DNA of 64,000 nucleotides from an uncultured Gardnerella sp. (GTDB taxonomy: Bacteria > Actinomycetota > Actinomycetes > Actinomycetales > Bifidobacteriaceae): positions 34,877 through 98,876 of the forward strand of contig CAMYPG010000002.1 in NCBI GenBank assembly GCA_947289115.1, given 5' to 3'. Below the pieces are notes generated by a model, which saw nothing but the letters and a program-made list of their open reading frames with translations, ran no database searches and was not told where the DNA came from. Shown in pieces: positions 36,504 through 45,009 of this stretch. Both the position numbers and the translations under genes were made by a program. Position 1 is the stretch's first letter; every line of letters starts with the position of its first letter.

Positions 36504-38212
36504 CATGCAAGTCGGAACGCAGCAAAGGACTGCGCGCCGAGTTTAAGCGCGGAAGAATCGCAAGCAACCGCTCCAACCGAAATCCGCGGCTGCAAAATCG
36601 CCTCTGGCGTAAGCCCTGCAAGCGCGCTAAGCGCAATCGTCTCCTCGTTTAATCCAGGATTCATAACCACAATGCATCTATCTGTAGAGGATTCGCCATC
36701 CGACCCATCCGACTCAGCCGCGCATCGCTCGTACGCAAAACTGCGACCATCCACAGGCGCGTGCAACACTCGCCAAGTGGCATCCGCGTGCAACGCCGCG
36801 CACTCGTGGCGCAAAGCAATCAGCGCGCGCACCCAGTTAAGCAGCGAATCGCCATCCTGCTCCTGCCCCAAAACCGTTGGAATTTCGCCACTTTGCACGG
36901 CCTGCTTACGTGAATTTGCGCAAGTCCTTCCATCTGCGCGCGCCTCAACAGGCAGGTACAACTTCGACTTTGCGGTCGTGGAGAATCCAAAATTCTTAGA
37001 ATCATCCCACTGCATTGGCGTACGCGTACCCGTGCGCGCATAACCGCCTTCTTTTGTTGGAATATCGCGGTATTTCATGCCGATTTCGTCGCCGTAATAT
37101 ACAAACGGCACGCCTGGCATTGTAAGAATCATGCCAAACGCAATCCGCCTTTCGCGTTCGCTTAATCGCGGAGCCAGGCGCGGCGTATCGTGATTGCACG
37201 TTATGAAACTAAAGTAGCCATCATTGCAAGTGGCCTCATACTGCGGGCAATAATCGTCTAAAAATGGGCAAATACTGCCGCCGCCGCGCGCATTAAAGTA
37301 GCTATGGTCGCGCTCAGGATTGCCGTCTAGCGCATTATCCACATCTCTAGCTAGGCGCGCATATCCGTTTGGCTGCCCATCCCAGCGCCAATTCAAATAG
37401 AAGTCCATGTCAAATCCAGCAGCCAGCGCCTGACGCGGCCTGCCCCACTCCGAAACGAACGCAGCCTGCGGATACTCGGCCTTTACAGCGCCCAGCATTT
37501 CTTGCCATGCACGAATCGTATTGTCTTTGCCAAGGCTTCCTTCGCCATTGTTGTCGTCGTTTTTTACAAGCGAATCCGCCATGTCTACGCGGAATCCATC
37601 CGCGCCAAGCGCAAGCCAAAATCGCATAACATCAACCATTGCAGCGCGCGTTTGCGCCGCCTCCTCAGAATCTGGCGCGGATTGCCACGCGCGATCCCTA
37701 TGCGCAAAGCCGTAATTTAGCGCTGGCTGGCATTTAAAGAAGTTCAGAATATACGTGGCATCTCGCTCGCTTTCGCCGCCAATAAACGGCATGGAATAGC
37801 CGCTAAACGCGCTGTCGGTCCATATATATCGCTTGCTAAACTCGTTTTCTTGCGCGCGCGAGCTTTGCTTAAACCACTCGTGCTCTTCGCTTGTGTGCCC
37901 TGGAACAAGGTCTAGCAAAATGTGCATTCCGCGATTGTGCGCTTCGCTAAAAAGACGTTGCAAATCCTCGTTTGTGCCGTAGCGCGCTGCCACTTTTTTG
38001 TAGTCGCGCACGTCGTAACCCGCGTCTTTAAATGGCGAATCGTAGCAAGGATTTAGCCAGATCGCATTGCATCCAAGCGATTTTACGTAGTCGAGTTTTT
38101 CGATTATGCCTGGAATATCGCCGATTCCGTCGCCGTTTGAATCGTAGAAGCTTTGTGGATAGATTTCGTAGAACACGGCGTCGCGCAGCCATTGTGCATG
38201 TTCGTTTTGCAT
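36503..38212 (-). CDS. GH13 alpha-glucosidase (oligo-1,6-glucosidase-like)
   Basis: 569-residue cytoplasmic enzyme that removes glucose from short alpha-glucans. The (beta/alpha)8 barrel starts at FYEIYPQSFYDSNGDGIGDIPGI. Catalytic residues are the nucleophile Asp in GFRVDMAD, the acid/base Glu in AFVSEWGRP and the stabilising Asp in CNHDTPR. IGMKYRDIPTKEG and GTRTPMQWD are typical of oligo-glucosidase subfamilies, although AFVSEWGRP in place of the usual GE form makes the exact specificity unsure. A beta-sandwich C-domain follows. It is monocistronic and needs a partner importer, likely one of those nearby. A palindromic repeat begins one base after the stop. Confidence 0.87.
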   Translation of the reverse strand: MQNEHAQWLRDAVFYEIYPQSFYDSNGDGIGDIPGIIEKLDYVKSLGCNAIWLNPCYDSPFKDAGYDVRDYKKVAARYGTNEDLQRLFSEAHNRGMHILLDLVPGHTSEEHEWFKQSSRAQENEFSKRYIWTDSAFSGYSMPFIGGESERDATYILNFFKCQPALNYGFAHRDRAWQSAPDSEEAAQTRAAMVDVMRFWLALGADGFRVDMADSLVKNDDNNGEGSLGKDNTIRAWQEMLGAVKAEYPQAAFVSEWGRPRQALAAGFDMDFYLNWRWDGQPNGYARLARDVDNALDGNPERDHSYFNARGGGSICPFLDDYCPQYEATCNDGYFSFITCNHDTPRLAPRLSERERRIAFGMILTMPGVPFVYYGDEIGMKYRDIPTKEGGYARTGTRTPMQWDDSKNFGFSTTAKSKLYLPVEARADGRTCANSRKQAVQSGEIPTVLGQEQDGDSLLNWVRALIALRHECAALHADATWRVLHAPVDGRSFAYERCAAESDGSDGESSTDRCIVVMNPGLNEETIALSALAGLTPEAILQPRISVGAVACDSSALKLGAQSFAAFRLA

Positions 38213-38349
38213 GTTTACCCCGTTTTGTTGGCGTATATTAACTTTTGCGTATATTAACTTTTGACTTGTCCGACTTTATTTTACTATTCACTTTCTTACT
38301 TTTCCGCTTTTTGTTGCTCGACGCGCCGTTTTGAGCTACAAAATGCGTC

Positions 38350-38485
38350 ACATCGTTCGCGCGGTCTAAGCGCGCGAACGTCTTCGCTTGCGTTGAAAGC
38401 ACACTGTGCTTTCAACTTTGAGCAAGCTCAGCGCTCCAAATTGTCTTCGCGCTACGCTACAAGCGCGAAGACAGGTTGGAGCGCA
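38350..38485. repeat. Palindromic repeat cluster upstream of the maltodextrin operon
   Basis: TTCGCGCG/CGCGCGAA arms at 38356-38378, the GTTGAAAGCACA / TGTGCTTTCAAC palindrome at 38392-38416, and GTCTTCGCG/CGCGAAGAC arms at 38443-38472. Modules and their order match 28100-28200 and, inverted, 59160-59280. This and the leader region below fill the 544 bp between the GH13 and binding-protein genes. Confidence 0.75.
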
Positions 38486-38580
38486 ATCAAAATAAAATTC
38501 CGTTAAATTTACTGAGTTATGGAATAAAATACGATTTTCTAAAGCTAAAAAGTCACTTTACAAACAATTTTTCTAATCAC

Positions 38581-38609
38581 TTGCGACATGATTTGCTAAC
38601 ACTTTTATA
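38581..38609 (+). promoter_or_regulatory. Putative promoter of the maltodextrin-type operon
   Basis: TTGCGA (38581-38586) and TTTATA (38604-38609) are separated by 17 bp. This would give a transcript with a leader of about 140 nt. The match is moderate and no TTGCAAACG-type operator is present. Confidence 0.45.
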
Positions 38610-38739
38610 TCCGTGTATACTACACATTGCTTATACACGGATTTCAATAAAAATGTGACGTTGCTCAACGCAGCAAAATGCGATGGTGCGTCGCATGGGA
38701 TCTGTTACTATGCCACCAAAGAACATGCCAAGCTGGCAT
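38609..38739 (+). other. Structured 5' leader with four successive inverted repeats
   Basis: ATCCGTGTATA/TATACACGGAT (38609-38642) has perfect 11 bp arms. TTGCT/AGCAA (38661-38676), ATGCGA/TCGCAT (38678-38696) and ATGCCA/TGGCAT (38725-38739) follow. The last is only a few bases before the AGGAGG of the binding-protein gene. These may stabilise the messenger or regulate it. Confidence 0.5.
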
Positions 38740-38756
38740 GATATAGGAGGTCAAGG

Positions 38757-39986
38757 ATGACGAATATGAAGAAAGTGCTGGGCGCAGGCCTCGCAATCGC
38801 TACAATGTTTGGATTTGCTGCATGCGGTTCTAGCACCAACGCTGGCTCCAGCAACAAGGCAAACCCAGTAAAGCTCACCGTGTGGTCTTCTTCCGAAGAT
38901 CAGAAGGCTGGCGGCTGGATTCAGGCTATGGAGAAAGCCTTCAAGAAGGATCACCCAGAGGTTACTTTTAAGAACGCTGTTGTTGCTCCACCAGATGCTG
39001 CTAAGACCGTTAAGCAGGACGCTAAGGCTGCTGCCGACGTTTACCTGTTCCCTAACGATCAGCTCGGCGACTTGGTAAAAGCAAATGCAATTGGCGAGTT
39101 GAGCGACGACGCTGCCAAGCAGGTTAAGGAAGACAACGATGATACCATCATCCAGTCTGTAACCGCTCAGGATGGCAAGCTTTATGGCGTTCCATACATG
39201 GGCAACACTTGGTTCATGTACTACGATAAGTCCAAGTTCTCCGACGAAGACGTTAAGTCCCTCGATAAGATGCTCGAAAAGGGCAAGGTTGCTTTCGATA
39301 TCAGCAACGCTTGGTACCTTCCAGGCTTCTACCTCGATGGCAACATGACCCTCTTCGGCGAGAAGAGCAACGATGGCAAGGCTGGCATCAAGATTGGTGA
39401 CAAGGCTGCCGAAATCACCAAGTATGTTGCAAAGCTCATTCAGAACAAGAACTTCGTAATGGATGGCGATGGCGCTGGCTTAGCTGGCATTAAGAACCAC
39501 ACTGTTGACGCTTACTTCTCTGGCTCTTGGGATGCTGGCGACGTAAAGAAGGCTTTGGGCGACAACTACGCTGCTGCTCAGCTTCCAAAGTTCAAGTCTG
39601 AAGATGGCGAACACCAGATGAAGTCCTTCGCTGGTTCTAAGGCTGTTGCTTACAACCCTAACTCCAAGGCTCCAGAGATGGCCGCTAAGTTCGCTGCATT
39701 CCTCGGTTCTAAGGAATCCCAGGAGCAGATGTACAAGCTTCACGGCGATATCCCAGTTGCTAAGTCTTTGGCTGATCTCGTTAAGGACAACCCAGCCGCT
39801 GTGGCTCAGATGAACACCATTGCTAAGACTTCTGTCTTGCAGCCAACCGTTCCAGAAATGGGTGCCTTCTGGGATCCAATGAAGACCTTCGGTACTGCAT
39901 TGGCAAATAAGGAAGTCAATGATGGTAACGCTGCTGCAAAGATTGCAGACTTCCAGAAGGGCTTCGAGGAAGCTCTCAAGAAGTAA
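38757..39986 (+). CDS. Maltose/maltodextrin-binding lipoprotein (MalE-like)
   Basis: 409-residue lipoprotein; signal peptide ends GFAAC with the lipobox Cys at residue 23. Family 1 binding-protein features include VKLTVWSSSEDQ at the mature start, ADVYLFPNDQLGDLVKANAI, GKLYGVPYMGNTWFMYYDKSKF and AGSKAVAYNPNSK. Cysteine-free after the lipobox. Codon use is strikingly biased (AAG, GGC, GAC, TTC) and more GC-rich than its neighbours, pointing to very high expression. AGGAGG precedes the ATG. It is followed by a strong hairpin and then malF- and malG-like genes and a pullulanase, so maltodextrins from starch or glycogen are the likely ligands. Confidence 0.93.
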   Translation: MTNMKKVLGAGLAIATMFGFAACGSSTNAGSSNKANPVKLTVWSSSEDQKAGGWIQAMEKAFKKDHPEVTFKNAVVAPPDAAKTVKQDAKAAADVYLFPNDQLGDLVKANAIGELSDDAAKQVKEDNDDTIIQSVTAQDGKLYGVPYMGNTWFMYYDKSKFSDEDVKSLDKMLEKGKVAFDISNAWYLPGFYLDGNMTLFGEKSNDGKAGIKIGDKAAEITKYVAKLIQNKNFVMDGDGAGLAGIKNHTVDAYFSGSWDAGDVKKALGDNYAAAQLPKFKSEDGEHQMKSFAGSKAVAYNPNSKAPEMAAKFAAFLGSKESQEQMYKLHGDIPVAKSLADLVKDNPAAVAQMNTIAKTSVLQPTVPEMGAFWDPMKTFGTALANKEVNDGNAAAKIADFQKGFEEALKK

Positions 39987-40006
39987 GTATTAACTTACGA
40001 CTGTTT

Positions 40007-40046
40007 TCTAAATATTAAATTCTTTTAAAAGAAAATAATATTTAGA
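40007..40046 (+). other. AT-rich hairpin after the binding-protein gene
   Basis: TCTAAATATT (40007-40016) pairs with AATATTTAGA (40037-40046); the inner bases TTCTTTTAAAAGAA are also palindromic. It precedes the GC-rich terminator-like hairpin and may protect the upstream messenger. Confidence 0.55.
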
Positions 40047-40060
40047 GAACACACGGCAAG

Positions 40061-40108
40061 GACGCCCCGCTCCCCTAAGGATTTTAAAATCGGGGCGGGG
40101 CGTCTTTT
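40061..40108 (+). terminator. Partial terminator/attenuator between binding-protein and permease genes
   Basis: GACGCCCCGCTCCC (40061-40074) pairs with GGGCGGGGCGTC (40093-40104), followed by TTTTGC. The very stable GC stem with a short T run probably stops most transcripts, giving much more binding protein than permease from one promoter. Confidence 0.8.
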
Positions 40109-40146
40109 GCTTGTAAAAAGCCCCACAATTTTACGAAAGGCATGTC

Positions 40147-41550
40147 ATGACTGGCACGACATCCACCAAGCGAGGGAAGCGTAAGAAGGCACCTGCTGCC
40201 GATGAATACATTGCCCCTTCGCAATACTCATTACAGGAGGCTGCAAAGCACGCAGACGTACTGTCTTGGGTTTCGATAATTATCTTCGGTTTTGGTAACT
40301 TCGTTCGCAAACAGTACGTGAAAGGTCTCGTATTCATTCTATGCGAGGCTGGAGTTCTTGCCTTCTTGGCCACAACTGGCGCTGAATATCTACCAAAATT
40401 CGGTACTCTTGGTACTAAGAAGCAGGGTAGAGTAAAGATTAACGGCTTCTGGCACTATGTGGCTGGAGATAATTCTGTTGAAATTTTGCTGTATGGCGTT
40501 ATGAGCATTGCAGCAATTGTTGTTTTAATTTATTTAGCTACTTTGTCTTTGCGTAGCGCATACAAAGCTCAGGCTTTTGTAGCACGCGGAGAAAAGCCTA
40601 TTACTTTTGTTAAAGATGTTGAGTCTTTGCTCGACCGCCATGCGCACGTTGGTTTTATGACTCTTCCAACCGCTGGAATTGTTTTGTTCACGGTTTTGCC
40701 ATTGGTGTTCATGATTTCGATGGCATTCACAAACTATGATCGTGACCACACATTGCTGTTCCATTGGGTTGGTTTAAACAACTTCTTTAAGATTCTTGGA
40801 AATACAACTGGAACCATTAATGCTGGAATCTTCTTTGATGTTTTGATTTGGACCCTTGTTTGGGCTTTCTTCGCTACATTCTTGAACTTCTTCTTCGGCA
40901 TGTTTATGGCAATGATTATTAACAGACGCACCACTCGTCTTAAGAGCTTGTGGCGTATCTGCTTCTCTTTGACCATTGCTGTCCCACAGTTTGTGTCCTT
41001 GCTTGTTATGCACAGCATGTTGCAAAGAGATGGCGCTATTAACCGTCTTCTTATATCTTCTGGCTGGATTCATTCTCCACTACCGTTCTTCCAGGATGCT
41101 ACTTGGGCAAGGGTTACGGTTATTCTCATCAACCTTTGGGTTGGTATTCCTTACACCATCATGCAGATCACTGGTATTTTGCAGAACGTTCCAGCTGAAC
41201 TTTACGAAGCCGCAGAGCTTGACGGTGCAAGCTGGTGGCAGCGTTTCATGAACGTCACTATGCCATACATCTTCTTTGTTATGACTCCATACCTGATCAC
41301 CACCTTCACTGGAAACGTTAATAACTTCAACGTTATTTACCTGTTGTCTGGCGGCGAGCCAACACCAATTGGTTCTTCTGCAGGTAAGACTGATTTGCTC
41401 ATCACCTGGCTGTACAAGCTTACGGTTGATAAAGATAACTACAGCATGGGCGCGGTAATCGGCATTATGACATTCATTGTGCTTGCGATTGTTGCTTTGA
41501 TAACATACCGCAACTCTGGCTCCTACAAGAATGAGGAGGGATTCCGGTGA
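40147..41550 (+). CDS. Maltodextrin ABC transporter permease (MalF-like)
   Basis: 467 residues with about eight hydrophobic segments, including an N-terminal pair before the core, as in the large MalF proteins. The core begins LPTAGIVLFTVLPLVFMISMAFTNYDRDH. The EAA motif is PAELYEAAELDGASWWQRFMNVTMP, and NNFNVIYLLSGG is a conserved MalF block. It forms the channel with the downstream MalG-like protein. GAAAGG lies upstream of the ATG; the first 20 residues are basic. Its stop overlaps the next start (GTGA). Confidence 0.94.
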   Translation: MTGTTSTKRGKRKKAPAADEYIAPSQYSLQEAAKHADVLSWVSIIIFGFGNFVRKQYVKGLVFILCEAGVLAFLATTGAEYLPKFGTLGTKKQGRVKINGFWHYVAGDNSVEILLYGVMSIAAIVVLIYLATLSLRSAYKAQAFVARGEKPITFVKDVESLLDRHAHVGFMTLPTAGIVLFTVLPLVFMISMAFTNYDRDHTLLFHWVGLNNFFKILGNTTGTINAGIFFDVLIWTLVWAFFATFLNFFFGMFMAMIINRRTTRLKSLWRICFSLTIAVPQFVSLLVMHSMLQRDGAINRLLISSGWIHSPLPFFQDATWARVTVILINLWVGIPYTIMQITGILQNVPAELYEAAELDGASWWQRFMNVTMPYIFFVMTPYLITTFTGNVNNFNVIYLLSGGEPTPIGSSAGKTDLLITWLYKLTVDKDNYSMGAVIGIMTFIVLAIVALITYRNSGSYKNEEGFR

Positions 41551-42467
41551 GTAATAAGAAGGATCTTATGCAAGGCGAACAGACTGTGCATAGTGTACGT
41601 AGTGTCCCGTTCTGGCGCGATCAGCGTATCCGCCGCATATTCGGAGACATTGTAGCTCATCTGTTCCTGATCGTTATGGCTGTGATTTGGCTTGCGCCAA
41701 TCGTTTGGGTGTTCTTGGAAAGCTTTAACCAGAACACTGCACCATATCAGACAACGTTCTTCCCAACTAAGTACACGTTTAATAATTACATTCAGCTGTT
41801 TACTGAGCGAGAAGTTCTTGACTTCCCACGAATGTTCTTAAACACCTTGATTGTGTCTATTTTCGTGTGCATTATCTCTCTGTTCTTCGTGCTTGTAGTA
41901 GCGTTCTGCATGTCTCGTTTGCGTTTCCGCGGTCGTAAGACATTTATGAACATTGCTTTGATTCTTGGTATGTTCCCAGGCATCATGGCAGTTATTGCTA
42001 TCTACTTCATTTTGAAGGCTTTTGGCTTGACGAATGGTTCTGTTGTTCTTATTTCCCTTATAATCGTTTACTCTGCTGGTAGCGGCATGGGCTTCTACGT
42101 TATGAAGGGCTATATGGACACGATTCCAAAGTCTTTGGATGAAGCCGCTTATTTGGACGGATGCACAACTTGGCAAGTGTTCTGGAAGATTATTCTTCCA
42201 ATATGCAAGCCTATGATTGTGTTCCAGGCTATTGTTAGCTTCTTGGGTCCATGGCTTGACTTCGTTTTGGTTAAGACTATTGCCCGTACTCAAGATAATT
42301 ACACTGTGGCTTTGGGCTTGTACCAGATGTTGCAGAGAGAATACATCAATCACTGGTTCGCACGATTCTCCGCTGGAGCTGTGTGCGTTTCCATTCCGAT
42401 TGCAATCCTGTTTATTGTTATGCAGCGATTCTATGAAGAGTCGATGTCTGGCTCTGTTAAGGGATAG
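41547..42467 (+). CDS. Maltodextrin ABC transporter permease (MalG-like)
   Basis: 306 residues starting at GTG, overlapping the malF-like stop by 4 bp with GAGGAGG just upstream. Six hydrophobic segments; the EAA motif is PKSLDEAAYLDGCTTWQVFWKIILPICKP. The block GLYQMLQREYINHWFARFSAGAVCVSIP is typical of MalG of Gram-positive maltodextrin importers. As in the other two transporter operons here, no ATPase gene follows. Confidence 0.94.
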   Translation: MSNKKDLMQGEQTVHSVRSVPFWRDQRIRRIFGDIVAHLFLIVMAVIWLAPIVWVFLESFNQNTAPYQTTFFPTKYTFNNYIQLFTEREVLDFPRMFLNTLIVSIFVCIISLFFVLVVAFCMSRLRFRGRKTFMNIALILGMFPGIMAVIAIYFILKAFGLTNGSVVLISLIIVYSAGSGMGFYVMKGYMDTIPKSLDEAAYLDGCTTWQVFWKIILPICKPMIVFQAIVSFLGPWLDFVLVKTIARTQDNYTVALGLYQMLQREYINHWFARFSAGAVCVSIPIAILFIVMQRFYEESMSGSVKG

Positions 42468-42497
42468 TAACCTCTACATCAATTGTGGGGTTTAATT

Positions 42498-42546
42498 GAA
42501 AATGGGGGTCGAGCGTTTTAAAGCGTTTCGGCCTTCATTTTCTTCT
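42498..42546 (+). other. Intra-operon hairpin before the pullulanase gene
   Basis: GAAAATG.GGG.CGA (from about 42498) pairs imperfectly with TCGGCCTTCATTTTC (to about 42544). The tail after it is only weakly T-rich, so it may be a partial terminator or processing site in the 105 bp between malG and pullulanase. Confidence 0.5.
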
Positions 42547-42572
42547 GAATAATTAAAAGAAGGATATATTAC

Positions 42573-44564
42573 ATGACGTTCACGTCTTCAACACAATGGC
42601 CAGTGTACTCGGGTCAGCTTGGATGCTCGCTTAATGAAAAATCAACAACATTCACAGTTTGGGCGCCAACCGCATCATGCGTGACGCTAAGACTTTTTGA
42701 AACAGGAAACAACAGCGAACCTTTCAAAACACGTAATTTAAAGCCATTGCGCGACGGCGCATGGAGAACTTCAATATTGCAAAGGCTAGATGGCGTTTAT
42801 TACGATTTTCTGGTGACTTTTGCTGATGGAAAAGTGAATCGTACAAGTGACCCTTGGGGTGTTGCTAGTGGCGTAAATGGCGAGCGCAGCATGGTTGTAA
42901 GTGAGGAACGCGTTAGCCCAGCTGACTGGCACAAAGATAAGTCGCCAGAGTTTGTACGCCATGCGACGGTTGTTTGGGAAACGCATGTTGAAGACTTTAG
43001 CAGCAATCCTAATGGCGGATTTAAGCCAGAACATAGTGGTCAGTATCTTGCTTTTACAGATTCGCATACGACTTTAGATTCAGATAACAACTTCCCTACC
43101 GGAATCGACTATCTTAAAAAACTTGGCGTAACTCACGTTCAACTAATGCCAATCTACGATTTTGCGACTGTGGATGAGGTTGCGATTTCGTCTGCTCGCA
43201 AAAACGGTGAGAGCGTGGATTCGCTTTACAATTGGGGCTACGATCCACATGCGTACAATGTGCCGGAGGGTGCTTACTCTAGCAATCCATACGACGGTAC
43301 GGCAAGAATACGCGAGTGCAAGGCGATGATTGGCGCTTTGCACAAGAATGGTATACGCGTAGTTATGGATGTTGTTTATAACCACATGTTTGAGGCTGCG
43401 TCGAATGTGTTTGAAAGTGTCGCCCCAGGCTATTTCTGCAGACGTAAGTCTGATGGGTCTTTTGCAAACGGTTCTGGCTGCGGTAACGAAATGGCTTCCG
43501 ATCACCCAATGTTTAGGCGTTTTATGATTGAGTCTATTTTGCATTGGGCGCGCTGCTACCATGTGGATGGTTTTAGATTTGACCTTATGGGATTAACGGA
43601 CGCGGAAACGTTGAACATGATTCGCGCAGAATTAGATAAGCTTGATGGCGGCAAAGATATTCTTATGTATGGCGAGCCGTGGGGCGCGGATGCTGCAGCT
43701 GTACCTGATGATTGCCCTATGGGAGATAAAGATGGGCGAAGATTCCTTGATTCTAGAATCGGCTGGTTTAGTGATGAGTCTCGTGACACGCTTAAGGGCA
43801 ATGTTATGGATCATCATGACCGCGGATATGTAAATGGCAATGAGTTTTGGACGGCGGATCCTGTGCGAAACGCGTTTAATGGCTGGCGTGGTATGCCTTG
43901 TGCTGGTAAAAGTGTTGGTCAAATCGTGCAGTATGTTTCTGCTCACGACGATTTGACTTTATGGGATAAGCTGTGTATTTCTATGCGCGATAACGCGTCT
44001 AGCTGCGATTTTGACGCAAGCGATCCAAACAGCGTTGCAGACATTTTTAGCGCTAATATTCTCAGTGCTGGATTGATTTTGTGTTCTGCTGGTATGCCGT
44101 TTATGCTTGGAGGCGAGGAGTTTGGTCGCACTAAGCATGGTTGCGATAATTCTTATAATCGCGGAGTTCTTATGAACCAGCTTGATTGGTCTAGAGCTGA
44201 GCGATTCCAACCGCTTGTAGAATGGTATAGTGCGCTTATAAAACTTCGCGCTAAGAATGCTGAGTTTTATGATGCTCAGCGCACTCACCTTACTGCGTCT
44301 GATAATACTGTTCTTGCGGAGCAGATTGGAAGAGACTTGATTGTGTGTGTGAACCCTATGAATGATGCGTCTGCAGCAATTGATTTGCCTGCTAAATCTG
44401 CAAGCCCGTGGCGCTGTGTGTTGGATTCCACTGAGTATTTTGCTAAGTGGACGGGGCACGACTCTGGCAGCTGCGTTTCTATGCTGTGCGATGATAATGG
44501 CTCTCAGCGTGCGGTTCATGTGCCGCCGCGTACATTCGTTGTGTTGAGTCGCAAGCGCGCTTGA
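42573..44564 (+). CDS. Type I pullulanase / debranching enzyme (GH13)
   Basis: 663-residue cytoplasmic enzyme that cleaves alpha-1,6 branches of imported limit dextrins. An N-terminal CBM48-like domain is at about 10-100 (FTVWAPTASCVTLRLF). The type I pullulanase signature YNWGYDP is present. Barrel regions are VVMDVVYNHMF (I), GFRFDLMG with the nucleophile Asp (II), LMYGEPW with the acid/base Glu (III) and VSAHDDLTLWDKL (IV). There is no signal peptide or anchor, so it acts after transport. AAGGATAT lies upstream of the ATG. It is the last gene of the maltodextrin operon and is followed by a strong terminator. Confidence 0.92.
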   Translation: MTFTSSTQWPVYSGQLGCSLNEKSTTFTVWAPTASCVTLRLFETGNNSEPFKTRNLKPLRDGAWRTSILQRLDGVYYDFLVTFADGKVNRTSDPWGVASGVNGERSMVVSEERVSPADWHKDKSPEFVRHATVVWETHVEDFSSNPNGGFKPEHSGQYLAFTDSHTTLDSDNNFPTGIDYLKKLGVTHVQLMPIYDFATVDEVAISSARKNGESVDSLYNWGYDPHAYNVPEGAYSSNPYDGTARIRECKAMIGALHKNGIRVVMDVVYNHMFEAASNVFESVAPGYFCRRKSDGSFANGSGCGNEMASDHPMFRRFMIESILHWARCYHVDGFRFDLMGLTDAETLNMIRAELDKLDGGKDILMYGEPWGADAAAVPDDCPMGDKDGRRFLDSRIGWFSDESRDTLKGNVMDHHDRGYVNGNEFWTADPVRNAFNGWRGMPCAGKSVGQIVQYVSAHDDLTLWDKLCISMRDNASSCDFDASDPNSVADIFSANILSAGLILCSAGMPFMLGGEEFGRTKHGCDNSYNRGVLMNQLDWSRAERFQPLVEWYSALIKLRAKNAEFYDAQRTHLTASDNTVLAEQIGRDLIVCVNPMNDASAAIDLPAKSASPWRCVLDSTEYFAKWTGHDSGSCVSMLCDDNGSQRAVHVPPRTFVVLSRKRA

Positions 44565-44600
44565 TTGCTTGAGTTCTTGAGCGCGCTCGGCTCGCAATTT

Positions 44601-44657
44601 ATCCCGATTTTGTTCTCTTATTCCTGTGATTTGGGAACAAAGTCGGGATTATTTTTT
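44601..44657 (+). terminator. Intrinsic terminator of the maltodextrin-pullulanase operon
   Basis: ATCCCGATTTTGTTC (44601-44615) pairs with GAACAAAGTCGGGAT (44635-44649), with one G-T pair, followed by TATTTTTT. A canonical strong terminator. Confidence 0.9.
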
Positions 44658-45009
44658 GGCTTATGATTGAATATTAATATTTTGGGGAATAACCCAATAT
44701 TTTCGAATACTGAGTCGGATACTAATATTTCAAGGCGAATCCTTGTAATTTCCTTAATTGTTCCTTATAACTTGCCAAAGTGAGCGAATTATTCCTGTGA
44801 TTCTGTTAGAATAACTTTTATACTTTATACCCCTATTGTGTATATGCAAAGTGGAGAAATATGCAGAGTAGAGAAGAGTAGAAAGTCTAGAAACAAGACA
44901 GAGACGCAATACAGACACGGATTGTATGCCAGCGCTTTGATCTTACAACTTGATAATTAAACAAATACCCCCACACCCAAACCTAAATGATTTGAAGAAT
45001 GAGGTAAAT
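44658..45009 (+). promoter_or_regulatory. Upstream region of the coiled-coil surface-protein gene
   Basis: 352 bp without a gene. AT-rich, with -10-like TATACT near 44819 and TATACC near 44826, but no convincing -35. A 14-base direct repeat, TTATTCCTGTGATT, occurs at 44789-44802 and inside the preceding terminator loop (44618-44631). No operator-like palindrome is evident. Confidence 0.35.

Noticed and set aside
44950..45009. Upstream TTG start for the coiled-coil surface protein
   Set aside because: It would put 20 hydrophilic residues before the signal peptide. The ATG at 45010 follows GAGG and begins the signal peptide directly.
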